Source of the DNA: Actinomycetes bacterium
GTDB taxonomy: Bacteria > Actinomycetota > Actinomycetes > Nanopelagicales > Nanopelagicaceae
Assembly (NCBI GenBank): GCA_025363635.1
Contig: JANYDL010000020.1
Location: forward strand, 1 to 32,570
DNA length: 32,570 nt
Reading direction: 5' to 3'
The notes below the pieces were generated by a model. It was given only the letters and a program-made list of their open reading frames with translations, did no database searches and was not told the origin of the DNA. The translations under genes and the position numbers were made by a program. Below, one piece after another: positions 27,074 through 32,570 of this stretch (positions within the stretch are counted from its first letter, which is position 1; every line of letters starts with the position of its first letter).

Positions 27074-29535
27074 GAAACTCGTATCTCCACTCGTCGGTTA
27101 AGAGCTCGCCCTTCTGGGGTGTTGTTGTTCCCAACTGCCTGAGTTTGAGCACGTCCCGCGTTGAAGATGAGCACCCCACTTCCTCGCAGCTTTTTTGTCA
27201 GATAAGTATTTACGGCCTTAGCGCGATTGTTAGAAAGAGTTACCCACGATGCCTTGCTTCCTTGGGTATCTACGTAGCCCCAGATTTCAAGTTTGGTGTA
27301 TCCGTGTTGAAGAATCACAGCAGCTACCTCATCTAAAATTTTCGTTGCCGGCCCGATAAATTGATATGAGTCGGTATTGAAATTAATATTAGCTAATGAA
27401 ATAGGGTCTTTGGAAAGTTTGACTGGCGTTGGTGCTGATTTTCCACCGTCTTTCGCCACTGCAACAACATCAACACGATCCTTAGGTCCTACAATCTGCT
27501 TCAGGTTCGCGGTATTTGTTTTACCGGAAAGAATAAATTTTCCATTTTCATAAAGGAGAAAACTTATTGCCGACGACGGAAGAACTGTTGTAAATTGTTG
27601 GTGAACTGGAACGATTTGGTTAAGGGCAATTTTTTTCGGCGGAGCGCTGTTGACAATCTTGCCGTTTGAAATGAGGGCAGGCGGGTTCTTCGAGATCACG
27701 AATGGAATATAGACCGCGTACATCGTGACATTTTGTGTCAGCAAAAAAACCCCGCCAACTCGGTAAGAATTACCAGATCCGTCTGCTCTGGTATTCCATC
27801 CATAGAACGTTGCGCCTACTGCCACGAGTGAACCTGAGTTTGTTGCGAGTGTGACTAGTCCCAATCCCGAGGTTGGGTTTGGCGGCGTCCCCCCAGTTGA
27901 GCCGTTCCCGTCGTAGGTGATCGTAAAAATAGAGTTGGGGTTCCAATGTGCAAAAAGATTTACATTTGCAATCAAATTGAAGGAAGCGTTTTCGCCATAC
28001 GTGACGCCAGTGCCGTCGGGTTTCGTATTCCAGCCGTCAAACCCATAACCAATTTTGACTAAGTTCCCTATATTTGATGCAAGTGTTACCGAGCCTGCAC
28101 CTTTATTCGGAGTCGGTTCAATGCCGGTGGTGTTCGTGTTACCAAAGTAAGTGATTGTGAAAATTACACCAGGACTGGGAGTCGGAGTCGGGGTTGCACT
28201 GGGAGTCGGAGTCGGAGTCGGGGTTGCACTGGGAGTCGGAGTCGGAGTCGGGGTTGCACTGGGAGTCGGAGTCGGGGCTGGAATCCACACGGGTACCATG
28301 TCGTGAGACGAGAGAATGATGAAGGTTGCGCTAAAAGTAATATTGGTATCGAAATCTTTCCAACCACCAAAAGTGTAACCAGTTTTAATCAAGGTATTTG
28401 CACCTAACACCGTAACGGTTGCACCCGAGGCATAAGCACTCAATGGATCGACCGGCGGAATTCCACCTGTCGATCCAGTGTTCAAATAAGTCACCGTGTA
28501 TGGGTTGAGAGTCCAAACCGCCGTCAAAGTTGTGTTACTAGTTATGGAAAAAGTCTGACCTGGTTGATAAACCGCCAGTCCTCCAAGTGCCCAACCAGCG
28601 AAAGTAGATCCTGTTTTTGTTAAACCATTTTGAGAAAGGATTTGAACTGAAGCACCGGAGGAGTAAGAGCTTGAATCAACGGGAACGCTTCCTCCGCTAT
28701 TTCCATTTCCTAAGTAAGTCACCGTATAGGTGACTGGAATGGGGTTGAGAGTCCAAACCGCCGTCAAAGTTGTGTTACTAGTTATGGAAAAAGTCTGACC
28801 TGGTTGATAAACCGCCAGTCCTCCAAGTGCCCAACCGCCAAAGGTGTAACCAGTTCTAAGCAATCCATTTTGCGAACGGACCGGCACGGATGCGTTATAT
28901 GAATATGCGGCGTTATCGCTTGGAGGGGAGCCTCCGCTATTTCCATTTCCCAGATAAGACACGGTAAATGTCGCGGCATTCCACACGGCGGTTAAAGTGG
29001 TGTTGGCGAATATAGAAAAACTTGTAACGATTGAAGGGCCAAGGCCGCCGGAGTATGACCAGCCACCAAAATTGAAACCATTCTTATAAAGAGTATTTGC
29101 TCCCGAGGCCACCGCCACCGTGGCGCCTGAGGTGTAGGCATTTGTATCCGAAGGCGCTGCCCCTCCGGATTCGCCGTTGCCGTTATAAGTAACGTGGTAC
29201 GTGGAAGCAAGGTAGGTAAAGCTAAAAGCCGCGGTCCCATAGTCCGTAGTGACAACACCGCTGGCACTTCCGACAGAGCCAGCAGGAGTTGTTGCCACAA
29301 TTTGTGTGGGTGTTACGCTTGTTAACGTCGCTAAAGTTCCATTAATTTTGACGCTGGTTTGAGGATATTGTAAATCAGTTCCGATAATTGTGATGGAAGT
29401 TCCACCAACCGCTGAACCTGAATTTGGAGTTACAGAACTAATTGTCGGAGCGCCAAGAGCGACAGCGTTTGAGGTCAATGACAATAAAATGGAGACGAGA
29501 ATTAGAGGCACAAATAATCTAAGGTTCTTGGTCAT
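27070..29535 (-). CDS. Surface protein with TIG domain, six Listeria-Bacteroides repeats and C-terminal OmpA domain
   Basis: The 821-residue protein has a signal peptide (about 1-27) and an IPT/TIG Ig-like domain (about 29-109, ISSVTPNSGSAVGGTSITI). Four Listeria-Bacteroides (InlB B-type) repeats follow (about 111-188, 189-265, 267-344, 345-420), each with a TVTYxGNGxSGG opening, FGGW and TxLTAVW closing. A PTPTPSATP linker (about 421-456) and two more repeats (about 457-534, 535-612) come next. Residues about 710-821 form an OmpA-type peptidoglycan-binding domain with YVDTQGS, LSNNRAKAV and TPEGRALNRRVEI. It is likely exported and held to the cell wall by the OmpA domain, with the repeats projecting outward; adhesion is an inference. 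An SD-like AGGGG lies 9 nt before the ATG. Confidence 0.92.
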   Translation of the reverse strand: MTKNLRLFVPLILVSILLSLTSNAVALGAPTISSVTPNSGSAVGGTSITIIGTDLQYPQTSVKINGTLATLTSVTPTQIVATTPAGSVGSASGVVTTDYGTAAFSFTYLASTYHVTYNGNGESGGAAPSDTNAYTSGATVAVASGANTLYKNGFNFGGWSYSGGLGPSIVTSFSIFANTTLTAVWNAATFTVSYLGNGNSGGSPPSDNAAYSYNASVPVRSQNGLLRTGYTFGGWALGGLAVYQPGQTFSITSNTTLTAVWTLNPIPVTYTVTYLGNGNSGGSVPVDSSSYSSGASVQILSQNGLTKTGSTFAGWALGGLAVYQPGQTFSITSNTTLTAVWTLNPYTVTYLNTGSTGGIPPVDPLSAYASGATVTVLGANTLIKTGYTFGGWKDFDTNITFSATFIILSSHDMVPVWIPAPTPTPSATPTPTPTPSATPTPTPTPSATPTPTPSPGVIFTITYFGNTNTTGIEPTPNKGAGSVTLASNIGNLVKIGYGFDGWNTKPDGTGVTYGENASFNLIANVNLFAHWNPNSIFTITYDGNGSTGGTPPNPTSGLGLVTLATNSGSLVAVGATFYGWNTRADGSGNSYRVGGVFLLTQNVTMYAVYIPFVISKNPPALISNGKIVNSAPPKKIALNQIVPVHQQFTTVLPSSAISFLLYENGKFILSGKTNTANLKQIVGPKDRVDVVAVAKDGGKSAPTPVKLSKDPISLANINFNTDSYQFIGPATKILDEVAAVILQHGYTKLEIWGYVDTQGSKASWVTLSNNRAKAVNTYLTKKLRGSGVLIFNAGRAQTQAVGNNNTPEGRALNRRVEIRVS
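28174..28279 (-). repeat. In-frame 30-bp tandem repeat coding a Pro/Thr/Ser/Ala linker
   Basis: A purine-rich GGAGTC-type array has two perfect 30-bp units (28201-28230 and 28231-28260) and shortened copies on both sides. On the coding strand it specifies PTPTPSATPT. Its length is a multiple of three, so copy changes would lengthen or shorten the linker without breaking the frame. Confidence 0.9.
28502..28596 (-). repeat. 95-bp exact direct repeat, copy 1
   Basis: This segment is identical base for base to 28742-28836, exactly 240 bp away. It codes the C-terminal half of the third Listeria-Bacteroides repeat (GWALGGLAVYQPGQ onwards). Confidence 0.95.
28742..28836 (-). repeat. 95-bp exact direct repeat, copy 2
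   Basis: This is the partner of 28502-28596. It codes the same stretch in the second Listeria-Bacteroides repeat. Flanking sequence on both sides is clearly diverged, including synonymous sites. Confidence 0.95.
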
Positions 29536-29625
29536 CTAGCCACCCCTAACTGCTTTTTCTCGCATCATTGGCGGGATAGATTTTACAGAGTACGCGCTGC
29601 GTGAACCGAAAGATATAGCCCGCCG

Positions 29626-29793
29626 ATGCTCCTTTCTGGCCTATCAATATGGCTTTATCCGAATTCTAGATTTCGTTCGCGCGTGTCGCGAGAGGTGCAG
29701 GTGCGAAAAGTTCTACCGTTTTCCTATCGGGTTCCCTACGAGTACAACTTCACAGAATGCGAGATCTGGCTTGACGGCTCAGACCACGATTAA
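29626..29793 (+). CDS. Possible small ORF overlapping the phoH2 start
   Basis: A 55-codon frame runs from the ATG at 29626 to TAA at 29793 and overlaps the phoH2 start by 23 bp in another frame. A better start may be the GTG at 29701, with GAGAGG 5 nt upstream, giving 31 residues ([17 protein letters not shown]...). I recognise no family. In mycobacteria a small gene (phoAT) precedes and is co-transcribed with phoH2, so the position is suggestive. The frame could also be open by chance within a 235-bp promoter region. Confidence 0.28.
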   Translation: MLLSGLSIWLYPNSRFRSRVSREVQVRKVLPFSYRVPYEYNFTECEIWLDGSDHD

Positions 29794-31081
29794 GACATAC
29801 GTTCTTGATACCAGTGTTTTGCTGGCAGATCCTGGCGCGCTGATGCGATTCGCCGAACATGAAGTGATCATTCCGATTGTTGTTATCGGAGAACTTGAGA
29901 CAAAGCGCGATCATCCCGAACTCGGTTTCTTTGCCCGTGCCGCCCTTCGCGCCCTCGATGATCTTCGCGTTAGCCATGGTCGACTCGACCAGCCATTGAC
30001 GATCACCAAGGAGGGCGGCACCCTCTCGGTCGAACTCAACCATTCAGATATGAGCTCTCTGCCTGCCGGATTCCTTCGCGACGGAAGCAACGATTCTCGA
30101 ATTTTGGCGATCGCTCGCAACCTCATGGCTGATGGCCGAGACGTGGTTCTGGTTAGTAAAGACCTTCCTTTACGCGTAAAAGCGTCATCGATGGGGGTGG
30201 AAGCCGAGGAATATCGAGCAGAGACGGTCTCCAATAGTGGTTGGACGGGAATGGTGGAGGTCACAGTCGCTGGAAGTGTGATTGACGATCTCTACAACTC
30301 GGACCGAGTTGAACACGAGATTGCTCTTGAGTATCCAATTCACACCGGAGTCGTTTTGCACTCAGAAAAGGGGAGCGCTCTTGCTCGGATCAATGCGGAC
30401 AAGCAACTGCAATTGGTTAGAGGCGATAGGACCGCTTTTGGTTTGCACGGGCGAAGCGCCGAACAGCGAGTAGCGCTGGATCTTCTTCTAGATCCTGAAA
30501 TAGGAATCGTCTCTATGGGTGGCAGAGCGGGAACCGGAAAGAGCGCACTGGCACTTTGCGCCGGGCTTGAATCCGTAATGGAGCGACGTCAACATAAAAA
30601 GGTCGTCGTATTCCGTCCCCTCTATCCCGTTGGTGGACAAGAGCTTGGATATTTGCCCGGCAGTGAAGGCGAGAAAATGTCTCCCTGGGCCCAAGCAGTT
30701 TTTGACACCTTGGGGGCACTTGTTAGTCAAGCGGTGATTGATGAAATTGTTGATCGGGGTCTGATTGAGGTTTTGCCGCTCACTCATATCAGAGGTCGCT
30801 CCCTTCACGACTCCTTTGTGATCGTGGATGAGGCGCAGTCGCTGGAACGTGGCGTACTCCTGACTGTGCTCTCTCGCATCGGGCAAGGTTCGCGCGTCAT
30901 TTTGACCCACGATGTGGCCCAGAGAGATAACTTGCGTGTCGGTCGCCACGATGGAGTCGTTGCTGTAGTTGAAACTTTGAAGGGCCACCCTCTTTTTGCT
31001 CACATCACCTTGACCAGAAGCGAGCGCTCGCCGATTGCGGCGTTGGTGACCGAACTTCTCGAAGGGCCGATTGGCTCGTAG
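29771..31081 (+). CDS. phoH2: PhoH2: PIN-domain ribonuclease fused to PhoH ATPase
   Basis: The 436-residue protein has an N-terminal PIN domain (about 7-140) with the acidic set D13 (VLDTSVLL), E41 (GELETKRD), D108 (NDSRILAIA) and D131 ([11 protein letters not shown]). The C-terminal PhoH ATPase domain (about 225-436) has Walker [44 protein letters not shown] (Walker B 353-356) and TRSERSPIA. Mycobacterial PhoH2 unwinds and cuts RNA, and the PIN part is VapC-like; a similar role is inferred. The only workable start is TTG at 29771; no in-frame ATG precedes the PIN core. The upstream SD is weak. Confidence 0.93.
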   Translation: MTAQTTIKTYVLDTSVLLADPGALMRFAEHEVIIPIVVIGELETKRDHPELGFFARAALRALDDLRVSHGRLDQPLTITKEGGTLSVELNHSDMSSLPAGFLRDGSNDSRILAIARNLMADGRDVVLVSKDLPLRVKASSMGVEAEEYRAETVSNSGWTGMVEVTVAGSVIDDLYNSDRVEHEIALEYPIHTGVVLHSEKGSALARINADKQLQLVRGDRTAFGLHGRSAEQRVALDLLLDPEIGIVSMGGRAGTGKSALALCAGLESVMERRQHKKVVVFRPLYPVGGQELGYLPGSEGEKMSPWAQAVFDTLGALVSQAVIDEIVDRGLIEVLPLTHIRGRSLHDSFVIVDEAQSLERGVLLTVLSRIGQGSRVILTHDVAQRDNLRVGRHDGVVAVVETLKGHPLFAHITLTRSERSPIAALVTELLEGPIGS

Positions 31082-31371
31082 GCTCGACAGAATGGCTCTC
31101 AGGAAGCTCTGAACTCACATTTCGGACATTTCGGACTTTCCCCTTACTGACCTGCGCTTTTACTTTTCCACAGTGGATGATTTTTCTGTCAATTTTTTCT
31201 CCACGCGTGTTCAGATTTGCTCTTCCAGGGACCTCTTGCCAGTCTTTAGGTCTTCCCCCACCCCCATAAGCCCTTTGCTGGGCGTGTTGTGCTGGGATCG
31301 AAGCGCGCAAAGTGTCAAGGAAGTTCGGGTATCAGCCCGGTCAAGAAAGCGAGAAGAGAGGAGCACCACGG
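31082..31371 (+). other. 290-bp intergenic region / possible long leader
   Basis: This is the longest gap in the window. It holds two head-to-tail copies of CATTTCGGA (31118-31135 region), a pyrimidine-rich stretch (about 31250-31270), a weak stem GACCT/AGGTC around 31229-31250 and a short stem CGGG/CCCG just before the next gene. I see no gene of useful length and no hairpin with a T-run. I looked for the c-di-AMP (ydaO) riboswitch often found before actinobacterial cell-wall hydrolase genes and did not find its conserved core. Confidence 0.4.
31357..31363 (+). promoter_or_regulatory. Ribosome binding site deciding the transglycosylase start
   Basis: AGAGGAG lies 8 nt before the ATG at 31372, favouring MVRRLSIPKS as the N-terminus. 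The in-frame GTG at 31312 would add 20 residues and has no SD of this quality. Confidence 0.65.
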
Positions 31372-32001
31372 ATGGTTCGACGTTTATCGATCCCAAAGTC
31401 TGTTACTGATGCTCTGGTCCAGACCCTGACCGTTCTTCGTCGGGGCTTTAATCGTTCCTTGGCCGCCTGGTTCAGCGTTATGGCTCTGCTTGTCTTGGCA
31501 GCAACCCAACCCAGCGCTTATGCCCTCGAATTCCCAATGACCTCTCACCTGGCCATGCCAGATGCGGTTGAACTTTCTGTCGCACCCACATCAACTCTTG
31601 CCCTTTTTAGCCAGCTAAAGACCGGGGTGACTGTCTCATCGAATGAACTCGCCCTGATTTCTTTAGCCAGCAACCAGGTGGAGTTAGCGCGAAAAGCCCC
31701 CGGTGCCCAATTGGCCGCCAAGCAAATCATGGCAAGCGAGTACGGATGGAATGCTAGCCAATTTGGTTGCCTGAAGACTTTGTGGAACCACGAAAGCCAC
31801 TGGAATTACAAAGCTCATAATTACAATTCTGGCGCGCACGGAATCGCCCAGGCGCTGCCAGCCTCCAAGATGGAAACTATCGCCACCGACTGGCTTACAA
31901 ATCCGGTGACTCAAATCCGTTGGGGGCTGCACTACATCGACCTTCGATATTCGACCCCATGCAACGCCCTATCGCATTTCAATCAGCGCCGTTCTTATTA
32001 A
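31372..32001 (+). CDS. Secreted lytic transglycosylase-like (SLT-fold) protein
   Basis: The 209-residue protein has a long N-region and a signal helix (about 31-47), with likely cleavage near AYA-LE (about 51). A linker comes next, then a C-terminal lysozyme-like domain (about 115-209). The domain has LWNHESHWNYKAHN with the presumed catalytic Glu141, the GAHGIAQALPASKM segment and QIRWGLHYIDLRY. C133 and C197 may form a disulfide. Such proteins cleave peptidoglycan glycan strands outside the cell. The ending SHFNQRRSY replaces the more common SHxxxxxWY. The gene has its own SD and a long upstream gap. Confidence 0.9.
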   Translation: MVRRLSIPKSVTDALVQTLTVLRRGFNRSLAAWFSVMALLVLAATQPSAYALEFPMTSHLAMPDAVELSVAPTSTLALFSQLKTGVTVSSNELALISLASNQVELARKAPGAQLAAKQIMASEYGWNASQFGCLKTLWNHESHWNYKAHNYNSGAHGIAQALPASKMETIATDWLTNPVTQIRWGLHYIDLRYSTPCNALSHFNQRRSY

Positions 32002-32094
32002 CCCCTTACAAGGTCATACATAGTTCGTCTCGACTTATATTTTAGTCATAATTTATCGGTCTAAAAAATAAGCATGTTAGTGATGGCCATGCCA

Positions 32095-32100
32095 TACTTT
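32095..32100 (+). promoter_or_regulatory. Candidate -10 element for a leaderless DUF1304 mRNA
   Basis: TACTTT (TANNNT) ends 5 nt before the ATG at 32106, and no SD is present. The AT-rich stretch 32040-32070 precedes it without a clear -35 box. Confidence 0.3.
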
Positions 32101-32105
32101 CAAAT

Positions 32106-32510
32106 ATGAGAGAAGTGTTTTTTGGCATCGGGCTAATACTTATCGCCCTCGCAGGACTATTTCATGTTTATGTTTTTTATCTCGAAAGTATTGCTTGGCT
32201 TAAGCCAAAAACGTGGAAAACTTTCGGGCTACCGAGTCAGGAATACGCTGAAATCATTCGAGCCATGGCTTTCAATCAAGGTTTCTATAACTTGTTCTTA
32301 GCGTTGGGAGTAATCAGTGGACTGACTCTGCTGAAGATCAACTCAACGATTGCTTTCACGTTGTTAGTGTTCTCGGCACTTTCCATGGTCGGCGCTGGGC
32401 TTGTCCTATTTTTTAGCGTGAAGACTTCCAGACGAGCTGCCTTTATTCAGGCTGGGCCACCGCTTCTCGGACTTTTCTCTTTACTGTTGGGGTTTGCTGC
32501 TAAGAGATAG
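32106..32510 (+). CDS. DUF1304 membrane protein
   Basis: The 134-residue protein has four hydrophobic helices (about 5-25, 55-75, 80-102, 113-130). The DUF1304 markers are LFHVYVFYLESIAW in helix 1 and the AMAFNQGFYNLFLALG segment. Function is unknown. Its 3' end overlaps the 3' end of the convergent fumarase gene by 30 bp. Confidence 0.9.
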   Translation: MREVFFGIGLILIALAGLFHVYVFYLESIAWLKPKTWKTFGLPSQEYAEIIRAMAFNQGFYNLFLALGVISGLTLLKINSTIAFTLLVFSALSMVGAGLVLFFSVKTSRRAAFIQAGPPLLGLFSLLLGFAAKR

Positions 32511-32570
32511 AGGTACTGAAGTCTCTGCGTAGAAATCATTGCCCTTGTCATCGATAACGATGAAAGCAGG
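32481..32570 (-). CDS. C-terminal end of class I fumarate hydratase (partial)
   Basis: Reading in from the right edge on the minus strand gives PAFIVIDDKGNDFYAETS, then about 11 more residues and a TAA at 32483. PAFI(L/V)(V/I)DDKGNDF is the C-terminal hallmark of class I iron-sulfur fumarases, which interconvert fumarate and malate in the TCA cycle. Only 29 codons are inside the window. A fumarase near phoH2 fits the M. tuberculosis neighbourhood (Rv1095, Rv1098c). The tail after the motif runs into the DUF1304 coding region. Confidence 0.72.
   Translation of the reverse strand, partial: PAFIVIDDKGNDFYAETSVPLSLSSKPQQ

Noticed and set aside
28174-28279. Regular 30-bp repeats suggestive of a CRISPR array
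   Set aside because: The units are directly adjacent without spacers and are in frame inside a large coding region, coding a Pro/Thr/Ser/Ala linker.
29570-29624. GGCGGG/CCCGCC inverted repeat upstream of the surface-protein gene
   Set aside because: Only 6 bp pair across a loop of more than 40 nt; this is weak and easily due to chance.
31082-31371. ydaO/c-di-AMP or cobalamin riboswitch before the transglycosylase gene
   Set aside because: The conserved core elements of either class are not present; only short, unremarkable stems are seen.

Overview
The window looks like chromosomal DNA of a small-genome, moderate-GC actinobacterium, most like the freshwater acI/Nanopelagicales group; that placement is inferred from gene content and base composition judged by eye, not computed. 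The actinobacterial signature is strong. The order mfd, lipoprotein, mazG, eno, FtsB/DivIC-like, DUF501, Ppx/GppA matches Mycobacterium tuberculosis Rv1020-Rv1026 as I remember it. greA with DUF4307, a short-chain Z-prenyl synthase, phoH2 and fumarase recall Rv1080c-Rv1098c. I see no insertion sequence, prophage, CRISPR array or rRNA.

Layout. 1-172 is the end of an unknown + strand gene. 187-2154 (-) encodes a secreted metzincin-type protease with Ig-like repeats. 2382-5117 (-) is PEP carboxylase, divergent from mfd. 5208-13894 (+) is a tightly packed run with several 1-4 bp overlaps: mfd, a SurA-like lipoprotein, mazG, eno, the FtsB-like gene, DUF501, Ppx/GppA and a family 5 uracil-DNA glycosylase. 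A tRNA with anticodon UAA follows at 13896-13968. Then come CorA, a nitroreductase and a Bax-inhibitor-1-like protein (+), two overlapping MFS exporters (-, 16751-19566) and a divergent DrrAB-type ABC exporter (+). greA and DUF4307 lie on the minus strand at 21448-22321. A + strand run from 22376 to 27073 holds a 54-residue membrane protein, SURF1, DUF3817, a prenyl synthase, a NatAB-type ABC exporter and a META-domain protein. 27070-29535 (-) encodes an 821-residue surface protein with a TIG domain, Listeria-Bacteroides repeats and an OmpA domain. The end holds phoH2, a lytic transglycosylase-like secreted protein, DUF1304 and the last codons of a minus-strand class I fumarase.

How the genes fit together. 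The conserved core is housekeeping: DNA repair (Mfd, UDG), nucleotide clean-up (MazG), glycolysis and anaplerosis (enolase, PEP carboxylase), division (FtsB-like), transcript elongation (GreA), cytochrome oxidase assembly (SURF1) and prenyl-lipid synthesis. The variable part is envelope-related: four exporter systems and several secreted or surface proteins, two of them built from tandem repeats. Intergenic regions are short, none above 300 bp. Several monocistronic-looking genes lack a Shine-Dalgarno sequence but carry a TANNNT -10 element 5-6 nt before the start codon, which suggests leaderless transcripts. The least explained items are the UAA tRNA without a long variable arm, the two repeat-rich surface proteins, and a 55-codon open frame overlapping the start of phoH2.
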